DNA from: CALWOS01 sp963595735
GTDB lineage: Bacteria > Bacillota > Clostridia > Oscillospirales > Oscillospiraceae
Length of the DNA stretch: 6,961 bases
Assembly: GCA_963595735.1 (NCBI GenBank)
Contig: CAVBJJ010000060.1
Coordinates: 1 to 6,961, forward strand
Reading direction: 5' to 3'
Each line of letters starts with the position of its first letter. The stretch's first letter is position 1. Positions 1-6,544 of this stretch are shown one piece after another. The translations under genes were made by a program, and so were the position numbers. The notes under the pieces are model-generated. The model was not told where the DNA came from. It did no database searches and saw nothing but the letters and a program-made list of their open reading frames with translations.

Positions 1-2190
1 CCGGCCGGCCTTGTAGCCCCGGAGCTTGGCGTCCTCGGTTTGGGCGAACAGCTCGCGGATGTCGTTGAACACACCGGTATAGGTGGCCGGGTTGGAGCGC
101 GGGGTGCGCCCGATGGGGCTTTGGTCAATGGCAATGACCTTATCCACATACTCCAGACCCTCTATGCCAGCACACTTGCCCGGCCGTACCTTTGCCCGAT
201 TGCAGTGTGCCGCCAGCGTTTTATATAAAATCTCGTTGATCAGGCTGGATTTTCCGGAGCCGGAAACCCCGGTCACACAACAAAACAGTCCCAGCGGGAT
301 CTCCACATCAATCTGCTTCAGGTTATTTTCCGCCGCACCGCGGATTTCCAGGCTTTTCCCATTGCCTGCCCGGCGCTGCGCCGGCACGGGAATTTTCTTT
401 TTGCCGCTGAGATACTGCCCGGTCACGGATCGCTCGCAGGCTATGATATCCTCCAGGCTGCCGCAGGCCACCAACTCGCCACCGTGTACGCCCGCGCCAG
501 GGCCGATATCTACGATATAGTCCGCTGCGCGCATGGTATCCTCGTCATGTTCCACCACGATCAGGGTGTTTCCCAGATCCCGCAGATGCTGAAGCGTGGC
601 GATCAGCTTTTCATTGTCCCGCTGGTGCAGACCAATAGACGGCTCGTCGAGAATATACAGCACCCCCATCAGGGATGAACCGATCTGGGTCGCCAACCGG
701 ATCCGCTGGGCTTCGCCGCCGGAAAGGGTGCCTGCGGCGCGGGACAGGGTCAGATATTGCAGGCCAACGCTTTGCAAAAAGCCCAAGCGCTCCCGAATTT
801 CCTTGAGAATGCGGTTTGCAATGCGCTGCTGCATTTCCGTCAGCTCCAGATGCGCCAGAAACTCCAGCGCCTCCGTGACGGAATATGCGGTAAAATCCGC
901 AATGCTCTTTCCGCCCACGGTAACGGCCAGCGCTTCCTTTTTCAGGCGCTTGCCGTGACATTCCGGACAGGGAGAATCGGCCATGCATTGCTCCAGCTCC
1001 GCCCGCATCGCCGCGCTTTGGGTTTCCTTATATCGGCGGCTGATGTTGTTGGCGATGCCCTCAAAGGGCTGGCTGAGCGTGGCTTTTCCTCTGGCCTGCT
1101 CATAGTGCAGCTCCAGCTTTTCGCCTTTTGTGCCGTACAGGAGGATATCTATGACCTCCGGCGGCAGCTTCCCAATGGGCGTGGAGAGCTTGAAGTGGTA
1201 TTTCTTCGCCAGAGCATCGTAATACATTCTGGCAATGCTGTCGCCCTTGGCGTTGCTCCAACCGGAGGCGGTGATCCCGCCCTCCAGAATGGAAAGGCTG
1301 GGGTCTGGCATGATCAGCGCCGGATCTACCACCAGCTGCACTCCCAGACCGGAGCAGCTGGGACAGGCGCCATAGGGATTGTTAAAGGAAAACATACGCG
1401 GCGTTAATTCCTCGATAGAGATGCCGCAGTCTGCGCAGGCGTAGTTCTGGGAAAACAAAATCTCCTTTTCCTCCGCCGGCAGATGGATCAGCACCAGCCC
1501 GCCGGTCAGCGCCGCCGCCGTTTCCACGGAGTCCGTCAGCCGCCTGGTCACATCCGGTCGGATCACCAGCCGGTCTACTACGATTTCGATATTGTGCTTT
1601 TTGTTCTTCTCCGGCTTGATCTCCTCGGAGAGGTCGTACATACTGCCGTCCACCCGCACGCGAACATAACCGCCCCGCCGGGCATCCTCAAAAATCTTTT
1701 GGTACTCCCCTTTTTTGCCGCGAATCACCGGCGCAAGGATCTGCAGCCGGGTTCCCTCCGGCAGTGTCATGACCTGGTCGATGATCTGGTCGATGGTCTG
1801 CTGCTGGATCTCCTTGCCGCATTTGGGGCAATGGGGCGTGCCCACTCTTGCCCAGAGCAGACGGAGGTAGTCGTAAATTTCCGTTACCGTGCCCACCGTG
1901 GAACGCGGATTGCGAGAGGTGGTTTTCTGGTCGATGGAAATGGCCGGAGAAAGCCCGTCGATATAGTCCACATCCGGCTTTTCCATCTGCCCCAGAAACA
2001 TCCGGGCATAGGAGGAAAGGCTTTCCACATAGCGGCGCTGCCCCTCCGCGTAAATCGTTTCAAACGCAAGACTGGACTTGCCGGAACCAGACAGGCCGGT
2101 AAAGACCACCAGCTTGTCTCTGGGGATCTCCACATCAATGTTTTTCAGATTGTTTTCTCTTGCACCCTTGATAAAAATATTTTCTCGCAT
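1..2190 (-). CDS. uvrA: UvrA, excinuclease ABC subunit A (3' end beyond window)
   Basis: UvrA is the DNA damage-sensing ATPase of nucleotide excision repair; as a dimer it loads UvrB onto lesions in the cytoplasm. The frame is open from the ATG at 2190 to the window edge, giving 730 of the roughly 940 residues usual for the family, without stop or frameshift. Visible in order are Walker A-I GLSGSGKSS (about 32-40), a CPKC pair (121-124), the zinc module cysteines C252/C255 and C276/C279, the ABC signature LSGGEAQR (489-496), Walker B YILDEPSIGLH (512-522), the H-loop EHD (548-550), and Walker A-II GVSGSGKSS (641-649). The signature and Walker B of the second ATPase domain and the C-terminal zinc finger would lie left of the window. 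The start is fixed by AAGGAG (2198-2203), seven bases upstream. The gene has its own promoter at 2235-2263 and no obvious LexA-type operator. Truncation is by the window edge, not biological. Identification is secure. Confidence 0.98.
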   Translation of the reverse strand, partial: MRENIFIKGARENNLKNIDVEIPRDKLVVFTGLSGSGKSSLAFETIYAEGQRRYVESLSSYARMFLGQMEKPDVDYIDGLSPAISIDQKTTSRNPRSTVGTVTEIYDYLRLLWARVGTPHCPKCGKEIQQQTIDQIIDQVMTLPEGTRLQILAPVIRGKKGEYQKIFEDARRGGYVRVRVDGSMYDLSEEIKPEKNKKHNIEIVVDRLVIRPDVTRRLTDSVETAAALTGGLVLIHLPAEEKEILFSQNYACADCGISIEELTPRMFSFNNPYGACPSCSGLGVQLVVDPALIMPDPSLSILEGGITASGWSNAKGDSIARMYYDALAKKYHFKLSTPIGKLPPEVIDILLYGTKGEKLELHYEQARGKATLSQPFEGIANNISRRYKETQSAAMRAELEQCMADSPCPECHGKRLKKEALAVTVGGKSIADFTAYSVTEALEFLAHLELTEMQQRIANRILKEIRERLGFLQSVGLQYLTLSRAAGTLSGGEAQRIRLATQIGSSLMGVLYILDEPSIGLHQRDNEKLIATLQHLRDLGNTLIVVEHDEDTMRAADYIVDIGPGAGVHGGELVACGSLEDIIACERSVTGQYLSGKKKIPVPAQRRAGNGKSLEIRGAAENNLKQIDVEIPLGLFCCVTGVSGSGKSSLINEILYKTLAAHCNRAKVRPGKCAGIEGLEYVDKVIAIDQSPIGRTPRSNPATYTGVFNDIRELFAQTEDAKLRGYKAGR

Positions 2191-2234
2191 GGCTCCGCTC
2201 CTTGCTTGCGGTAAAAATTCTCATATACTTCGAT

Positions 2235-2263
2235 ATTATACCCATTTTCCATCTTTTTTGCAA
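2235..2263 (-). promoter_or_regulatory. Promoter of uvrA
   Basis: Read on the minus strand, TTGCAA (2258-2263) and a perfect TATAAT (2235-2240) are separated by 17 bases, the layout of a housekeeping sigma-A promoter. Transcription would start near 2228 and give a leader of roughly 38 bases before the uvrA ATG. The site lies in the 143-base gap between the antiporter stop and uvrA, so uvrA can be transcribed independently of the riboswitch-controlled gene upstream. A very weak hairpin (AGCC/GGCT plus a short T run, near 2310-2331) follows the antiporter stop; I do not call it a terminator. Confidence 0.75.
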
Positions 2264-2333
2264 GCAAAACGGAGAGAAAAGCACGGGGATACAAGCGCTA
2301 CGGGAAAATTCAGCAAAACAGCCCCGCCTGGCT

Positions 2334-3539
2334 TTACTTTTCTCCCGCCTGTCGGAGGAGGCGCGGGCCTCCGGCATCCATGCCCAGTGCGCCCAGCGGC
2401 GCGGTGATCAGAATGCCCAGCACCGCAACGGACAGGACAATTTTGCCGCAGGGCAAGCCCATCGCCAGCGGCACGGAGCCGATCGCCGCCTGTACCGTTG
2501 CCTTGGGCAGATAGGCGATCACGCAAAACAGCCGTTCTTTTCTCGTAAGCGGCGTTTTCACCAAACAGAGCAGCACGCCGACCGCCCGGAACAGCAGTGC
2601 CAGCAAAATCATGCTCACTGCGAGAATGCCGGCGTCCATGGTGTAGCGAATATCCACGGAAGCGCCCACCAGCACGAACAAAAGCACCTCCGCCACCAAC
2701 CACAGCTTTCCAAACTTTTCCGACAGCGCCCGGGTGACCCATTCCGGGCTTTTGATTTTCAGCACACAGGCCATGCTGACAACGGCAAGCAGTCCCGAAA
2801 CAGCCACATAAGGCTTTGCCCAGGTCTCCACCGCCAGCAGAAGAAAAGCCAGACTAAGCAGAAGTATTGCCTTGATGCTGCTGCGAATGCGGTGCTGTCC
2901 GGCATCTGCCATGGCAAAAAAATGCGCCAGCGCAAGCCCGGCAATCGCCCCCACTGCCACGCCAAGCAAAATGGAAATCGGAATGTTGGCAAAGGCGCGC
3001 AGTTGCACCTGTCCCCCCTGCGCCATGTTGACAAAGGTCGTGAACAAAACGATCACGAAAATATCATCGCAGGAGGCGCCCGCCAGAATCATCTGGGGAA
3101 TGCTTTTTTCCGTGCCGCGCTTTTCCTCCATGAGCTTGACCATCCGCGGCACTACCACCGCAGGCGAGACCGCCCCCAGCACAGCGCCCATCACCGCGGC
3201 CTCTACATGATCCACGCCCAGCAGAAGCGGCGCAAACAGGGTGTATCCCAAAATTTCAAAGCTCGCCGGCACGCAGGACAGCATAATAGCCGGCCACCCC
3301 ACTTTTTTCAGGTCGGCCAGATTCAGGGACAGTCCCGCCTTGATCAGAATAATCAGCAGCGCCATTTGCCGCAGCTCCACCGAAATTCCCAAAATGGTGG
3401 GGTCCAGCAGATCCAGAACATAGGGTCCCAGCAAAATTCCGCCCAGCAGCATCCCGATGATCCGGGGCAGGTGCAATTTTGCAAAAATTGCCGCCAGCGA
3501 AAAGCCCACAAGAAAGAGGAACGCCAGAGATGTCAACAT
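2334..3539 (-). CDS. CPA2-like cation:proton antiporter behind a fluoride riboswitch
   Basis: This is a 401-residue, almost entirely hydrophobic membrane protein of the Na+/H+ exchanger family (monovalent cation:proton antiporter). It exchanges a cation, presumably Na+ or K+, for protons across the cytoplasmic membrane. I see about 11-13 hydrophobic segments starting at the very N-terminus. GAVSPAVVVPRM (122-133) resembles the unwound TM4 region. SCDDIFVIVLF (156-166) carries a DD pair (158-159), as in electrogenic CPA2/NhaA-type proteins rather than the ND of CPA1. A conserved-looking LPKATVQAAIG block (344-354) contains a membrane lysine. No TrkA-N or RCK domain follows, unlike Kef proteins. 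The ATG at 3539 is chosen because GGGAGG (3548-3553) lies seven bases upstream; the frame stays open to 3584, but that would run into the riboswitch terminator. The ion specificity is unknown. Control by a fluoride switch implies a role in fluoride stress, which is inference. Confidence 0.88.
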   Translation of the reverse strand: MLTSLAFLFLVGFSLAAIFAKLHLPRIIGMLLGGILLGPYVLDLLDPTILGISVELRQMALLIILIKAGLSLNLADLKKVGWPAIMLSCVPASFEILGYTLFAPLLLGVDHVEAAVMGAVLGAVSPAVVVPRMVKLMEEKRGTEKSIPQMILAGASCDDIFVIVLFTTFVNMAQGGQVQLRAFANIPISILLGVAVGAIAGLALAHFFAMADAGQHRIRSSIKAILLLSLAFLLLAVETWAKPYVAVSGLLAVVSMACVLKIKSPEWVTRALSEKFGKLWLVAEVLLFVLVGASVDIRYTMDAGILAVSMILLALLFRAVGVLLCLVKTPLTRKERLFCVIAYLPKATVQAAIGSVPLAMGLPCGKIVLSVAVLGILITAPLGALGMDAGGPRLLRQAGEK

Positions 3540-3560
3540 AAAAATACCTCCCATAAGCGC

Positions 3561-3607
3561 AGAAAAGCTGATGCCTCTGCACAAAAATATGCAGAAGTCA
3601 TCAGCTT
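3561..3607 (-). terminator. Intrinsic terminator of the fluoride riboswitch
   Basis: On the minus strand AAGCTGATG (3607-3599) pairs with CATCAGCTT (3573-3565). After a single bulged A, a C-G pair and a U-G wobble, UCUGCA (3595-3590) pairs with UGCAGA (3581-3576). The result is a stem of about 17 pairs with an 8-base loop, followed by a modest U run (TTTTCT). It sits 21 bases before the antiporter ATG and shares its left arm with the aptamer, so the two structures are mutually exclusive. There is no U run on the plus-strand side, so it works only leftwards. It would also stop read-through from tauCAB. Confidence 0.85.
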
Positions 3608-3652
3608 ACATAAGCGGTTTTAGCCAGCGGCTACGGGAGAACTTCATTCCCT
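3561..3652 (-). promoter_or_regulatory. Fluoride (crcB-type) riboswitch with terminator platform
   Basis: On the minus strand the leader matches the fluoride aptamer as I know it. A GGGA/UCCC stem (3651-3648 with 3638-3635) closes the loop AUGAAGUUC. GAAGU in that loop (3645-3641) is perfectly complementary to ACUUC (3598-3594), which makes the class-defining pseudoknot. AAACCGC (3620-3614) leads into the second stem GCUU/AAGC (3615-3612 with 3607-3604), followed by the conserved CUGAUG (3604-3599). An optional small hairpin UAGCC/GGCUA (3633-3629 with 3625-3621) sits between the two stems. The segment 3607-3590 can instead pair with 3581-3565 to form a terminator, so fluoride binding should favour read-through, an ON switch. 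The controlled gene is the antiporter starting at 3539. The aptamer call is by motif and pairing recognition; a covariance-model search was not possible here. Confidence 0.88.
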
Positions 3653-3660
3653 TTTTCCGC

Positions 3661-3689
3661 ATTGTAGCACGCTTTGGCGGAAAAGGCAA
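3661..3689 (-). promoter_or_regulatory. Promoter of the riboswitch-antiporter transcript
   Basis: On the minus strand TTGCCT (3684-3689) and TACAAT (3661-3666) are spaced by 17 bases. The -35 box begins only three bases after the tauB stop codon. Initiation near 3654 would place the aptamer at the very 5' end of the RNA, the usual arrangement for fluoride switches. Confidence 0.7.
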
Positions 3690-3692
3690 GCG

Positions 3693-4568
3693 TTATTGTA
3701 CATTTATCAATTTGAGCAATTTTTCCCTTTGTTTATAAAACTCTTCTGTGAATTTCACTTCGGTTTCTCCGTCCTCCATGATCCTTNNNNNNNNNNAATC
3801 GACCCGAATATCCTCAATTACTCTTCCCGGATGTTTGCTGAGTACGATTATCCTGGAGGCAAGCAGCAGCGCTTCTTCCACATCGTGCGTGATAAAGAAA
3901 ATCGTTTTACCAGTATCCCACCAGATTTTTCTTGTAAGATTTTGTACATTTTCCCTTGTAAGTGCGTCAAGTGCTCCGAAAGGTTCATCCATAAGCAGTA
4001 TTTCAGGGTCATTGATCAATGCTCTTGCAATGGAAACACGCTGTTTCATTCCCCCGGAAAGCTCATATATTTTTTTGTCGGCAAATTCAGAGAGTCCTAC
4101 TTTCTCCAGATATTCCTCTGTCAGCCTGCGGTATTCCGCTTTGGGAACCCCTCTCATCTTTGGGCCAAACGCCACATTGTCACGAACAGAAAACCACTCA
4201 TACAGCGGTGGATTCTGAAAGACCACGCCTCGGTGCCAATCTGTCCCTTTTATTTCGTTGCCATCCAGCTTCACCGCACCGGCGGTGGGCTGGATAAATC
4301 CTGCAAGAATTTTAAGCAAGGTACTTTTACCGCAGCCGGACGGCCCAAGCACGCAAATAAACTCGCCCGGAAAGATATTGAAGCTTATGTTTTCCAATGC
4401 CTTTATACTGCCGCTTTTCGCAGAATAATCCAGGTCAACTCCCTCTATGGAAATCAGTTCATCTTCACGGAAATCCGGTTCTTTGCCTTGATAATCCACA
4501 TTTTGCACCGCTATTAACTCATCCGACGGCTCATAAAGCTTTTCTTTCCATGTATCAGACATATCCAT
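3693..4568 (-). CDS. tauB: Taurine/sulfonate ABC transporter ATP-binding protein (TauB/SsuB type)
   Basis: This is the cytoplasmic ATPase that powers the importer formed with the permease and lipoprotein encoded just upstream. It has 291 residues including the gap codons. It shows Walker A GPSGCGKST (75-83), the Q-loop VVFQNPPLYEW (115-125), the signature LSGGMKQ (170-176), Walker B EILLMDEP (189-196), the D-loop GALDALT (198-204), and the H-loop ITHD with H228. The C-terminus after about residue 246 has the short tail typical of the nitrate/sulfonate/taurine ATPase subfamily. The protein has about 37 extra residues before the usual first strand, and these contain a near copy of that strand (DELIAVQNVDY at 16-26, DELISIEGVDLDY at 36-48). 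Ten undetermined bases (3787-3796) replace residues 258-261, but the frame agrees on both sides. It begins seven bases after the tauA stop; an ATG at 4562 has better spacing from GGGG and is an alternative start. Taurine rather than another sulfonate is inferred from tauA and the aminotransferase. Confidence 0.9.
   Translation of the reverse strand: MDMSDTWKEKLYEPSDELIAVQNVDYQGKEPDFREDELISIEGVDLDYSAKSGSIKALENISFNIFPGEFICVLGPSGCGKSTLLKILAGFIQPTAGAVKLDGNEIKGTDWHRGVVFQNPPLYEWFSVRDNVAFGPKMRGVPKAEYRRLTEEYLEKVGLSEFADKKIYELSGGMKQRVSIARALINDPEILLMDEPFGALDALTRENVQNLTRKIWWDTGKTIFFITHDVEEALLLASRIIVLSKHPGRVIEDIRVDXXXXRIMEDGETEVKFTEEFYKQREKLLKLINVQ
3787..3796. other. Assembly gap (10 N) inside tauB
   Basis: Ten undetermined bases interrupt the sequence near the 3' end of tauB. 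The reading frame is open and sensible on both sides for a 10-base spacing, so the true gap is probably 10 bases or differs by a multiple of three. The N run may be a masked or unresolved stretch rather than a long missing segment. Confidence 0.95.
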
Positions 4569-4575
4569 CCCCGCT

Positions 4576-5580
4576 TCACTTTACGGCTTCTTCTATAAAC
4601 CTTGTAGTTACCTTGCCACGGAACACATCAAGGTCAGGAGCGGTTTTTATACTGCCCTGTTCCACAAGAAAATCCGCAGCGTTTTTCAGGGTAGCCGGAA
4701 TCTTTTCCTGCAAATATTCCATTTGCTCATCGGCAGTAAGATAGTTAAACTGTGTTATCTGGTCTGCCGCATCTTCCTTACTAATTTCAAGTTCTTTGGA
4801 AATTTCTTCCGCTGCTTTATCCGCCTCATTTTTCAGAATATCATTCGCCTTGATCTGCACTTTCACATAATTTGTGACAATGTCAGGATTTTTTTCGGCA
4901 AATTCTGTTCTTACCACATTAAAATCTGCTGTGACCACGCCCTGATCAGCCAGTTCCCCAGAATGCGTGATCACCTTACCATCTTTCAATAAATTTCCAA
5001 GAACCGGGTACCATACATATGCGGCATCAATATCTCCCCGCTTCCATGCGGCGTATATATCATCCGGCTGAAGATCCAGCAGGGTAACATCACTTTCCGA
5101 TATTCCCTCCAGCTGCAATGCATTTATCAGACTGTAATGTGCCGTGGAAGCAAAGGGTGCGGCTATCTTTTTTCCCTTGAGGTCTGCAACGCTTTCTACG
5201 CCGGAATCATTTTTTACGACCAGGGATTCTGCAGAACCAATAATATCTCCTATCCAGAATACTTCATAATCCACATCACTGGATATTCCCAAAGCAGCCG
5301 GGGAAGAACCAAGTTCCGAAATATCAATGCTTCCGGAGGCAAGGGCGGTATTTACATCCTTGCCGGAATCAAAGCTGACAATGTTGACCTGTACGCCCAA
5401 TTCTTCCTCATATAATTTTTCATACTGGGCAATTAAATCGCCGTTTACCAGATTCATCGTGCCAATATTTACGATGTCCGCTTTTGTGTTCTCTTCGGCT
5501 TTTCCGCAGCCCGCAAATGCCAGTGTGGAAAGGATCAGTCCTGCTAAAATCGCCGGAGCTAAAATTTTATTTCGTTTCAT
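4576..5580 (-). CDS. tauA: Taurine-binding lipoprotein of ABC importer (TauA-like)
   Basis: This is the extracytoplasmic substrate-binding lipoprotein that captures taurine or a similar alkanesulfonate and delivers it to the permease. The 334-residue product starts with a lipoprotein signal: basic MKRNK, a hydrophobic core, and the lipobox LAFAGC with the acylated cysteine at residue 25. The mature part follows TauA closely as I remember it: FDSGKDVNTALASG (70-83), ISELGSSPAALG (87-98), AAPFASTAHYSL (140-151), LLDLQPDDIYAAWKRGDID (167-185) and AAYVWYP (186-192). These strings include residues expected to line the sulfonate pocket. The ATG at 5580 is chosen because GGAGG lies eight bases upstream; an in-frame ATG at 5595 would place that site inside the gene. 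It sits 29 bases after the tauC stop and seven bases before tauB, in one operon. A tail of about 90 residues after 240 is rich in charged residues and probably helical. Confidence 0.92.
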   Translation of the reverse strand: MKRNKILAPAILAGLILSTLAFAGCGKAEENTKADIVNIGTMNLVNGDLIAQYEKLYEEELGVQVNIVSFDSGKDVNTALASGSIDISELGSSPAALGISSDVDYEVFWIGDIIGSAESLVVKNDSGVESVADLKGKKIAAPFASTAHYSLINALQLEGISESDVTLLDLQPDDIYAAWKRGDIDAAYVWYPVLGNLLKDGKVITHSGELADQGVVTADFNVVRTEFAEKNPDIVTNYVKVQIKANDILKNEADKAAEEISKELEISKEDAADQITQFNYLTADEQMEYLQEKIPATLKNAADFLVEQGSIKTAPDLDVFRGKVTTRFIEEAVK

Positions 5581-5609
5581 TTTATTTTCCTCCATGTTCT
5601 AGAAGTAGT

Positions 5610-6383
5610 TTAATTTCTGCCTTTCCAGTGAATAACCTCTCTCTCAACAAGGCGTATGATCCGGTCCAGCAAAACACCGGTAATCCCCATGATAATGACG
5701 CCCATAAACACAGTATCACTTCGCAGATAGTTGCTTGCATCAAGCACAAGCCATCCCATTCCGGCAGTTGCGGCAACCATCTCCGCAGCCACAAGTGTCG
5801 TATATTCTACGCCAAGCGCTGTACGCAGTCCTGTGAAGATATCAGGCAATGCAGCCGGAAAAATAACATAAAAAAATATCTGTCTTTTGTTCGCACCTAA
5901 AGTTTTCGCTCCGTTTATGTAATCCTCTCGGATTCGTATCACTCCGGAAACACACGCAATATACACCGGTGCAAACCCTGCTAAATACAGCAGTGCCAGC
6001 TTTGATCTTTCATCAATTCCCATCCACAACACCAGAATGGTATAATATGCCAGCGGCGGCAGAGGACGATAGAATTCAACGATCGGTTCCAGAACAGCTC
6101 TTACTTTTGAATGATAGCCACTCAACAGTCCAAGCGGAACGGCTGTCACAACGACAAGCAAATACGCTATGACAAGTCTTTTCATGCTCGTTCCCAAGTG
6201 TTCCCATAAGCTGTGCCCTTTATATCCATTCTGTATGACATCAACAAAGCTTTCCCACACGCTTTTGGGGGAAGGGATTATGGTTTCTGAAAACATTCCT
6301 GTTGCCGTAATGATATACCAGATCATAAAAATCGCAATCACGGTAACCACTGTCAGAATTCTTTCCGTTTGTATTTTTTTCAT
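5610..6383 (-). CDS. tauC: Taurine/sulfonate ABC transporter permease (TauC/SsuC type)
   Basis: This is the inner membrane permease of the importer, expected to work as a homodimer. From the ATG at 6383 it is 257 residues, normal for TauC/SsuC. It has an N-terminal membrane segment (about 9-29), then the binding-protein-dependent transport domain with the FYRPLPPLA turn (104-112) and the ATPase-contacting EAA loop GAKTLGANKRQIFFYVIFP (about 158-176), followed by two more hydrophobic stretches. I prefer the start at 6383 because AAAGGA lies nine bases upstream. The same frame is open back to an ATG at 6428 (15 residues longer, MLKKRRDFIR...) whose own ribosome binding site is poor but which could be coupled to a short leader ORF. 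It is the first gene of a tauC-tauA-tauB operon driven by the promoter at 6471-6499, an order different from the tauABC of E. coli. Confidence 0.88.
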   Translation of the reverse strand: MKKIQTERILTVVTVIAIFMIWYIITATGMFSETIIPSPKSVWESFVDVIQNGYKGHSLWEHLGTSMKRLVIAYLLVVVTAVPLGLLSGYHSKVRAVLEPIVEFYRPLPPLAYYTILVLWMGIDERSKLALLYLAGFAPVYIACVSGVIRIREDYINGAKTLGANKRQIFFYVIFPAALPDIFTGLRTALGVEYTTLVAAEMVAATAGMGWLVLDASNYLRSDTVFMGVIIMGITGVLLDRIIRLVEREVIHWKGRN

Positions 6384-6421
6384 CGCATTCCATCCTTTTC
6401 GTATAAAATCGCGCCGCTTTT

Positions 6422-6445
6422 TCAACATTGCTTTCTCTTTATCAT
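6422..6445 (-). CDS. Possible seven-codon leader ORF ahead of tauC
   Basis: An ATG at 6445 has the best ribosome binding site in this leader (GGGGGAG, 6453-6459, seven bases away) but encodes only MIKRKQC before TGA at 6422-6424. Its end overlaps the upstream in-frame ATG of tauC (6428). This could be a leader peptide or a coupling ORF for translation of tauC, and its last sense codon is Cys. It could equally be chance: the purine-rich run may serve no start, or the sequence may carry an indel. Nothing but position and ribosome binding site supports it. Confidence 0.3.
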   Translation of the reverse strand: MIKRKQC

Positions 6446-6470
6446 TATGCTTCTCCCCCTTTGGTGATAT

Positions 6471-6499
6471 AATATAGAGGATAATGCCTAATATATCAA
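6471..6499 (-). promoter_or_regulatory. Promoter of the tauCAB operon
   Basis: On the minus strand TTGATA (6494-6499) and TATATT (6471-6476) are spaced by 17 bases, in a very AT-rich stretch just downstream of the aminotransferase terminator. Transcription would start near 6464, leaving a leader of about 80 bases to the preferred tauC start. I see no clear operator or riboswitch in this leader. An overlapping TATTAT offers a less well spaced -10. Confidence 0.65.
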
Positions 6500-6544
6500 T
6501 AGGAGAAGTAGGGAATATTTTTTATATTTTTTCATATGTCGGAT

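Noticed and set aside
1483..2214. Plus-strand open frames over uvrA (also 757-1407 and 83-520)
   Set aside because: They mirror uvrA on the opposite strand, which is unambiguous by its Walker, signature and zinc motifs over 730 continuous codons.
2310..2331. Terminator after the antiporter
   Set aside because: Only a four-pair AGCC/GGCT stem with a short T run is present; too weak to call.
2191..2333. LexA/SOS operator upstream of uvrA
   Set aside because: I looked for GAAC-N4-GTTC-like palindromes around the promoter on both strands and found none, so SOS control is not supported from this sequence.
3540..3584. Antiporter start at 3584 or 3554
   Set aside because: The 3584 start lies in the loop of the riboswitch terminator, and 3554 lies within the ribosome binding site of the ATG at 3539, which has ideal spacing.
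2202..3623. Long plus-strand open frame of 473 codons opposite the antiporter
   Set aside because: It is the antisense shadow of the GC-rich antiporter gene: rich in His, Gln and Arg, no recognisable domain, no ribosome binding site, and it crosses the riboswitch. The minus-strand frame has a family match, start signal and promoter.
3696..4517. Plus-strand open frame opposite tauB
   Set aside because: It spans the N gap and has no domain or start signal; tauB on the minus strand has all ABC ATPase motifs.
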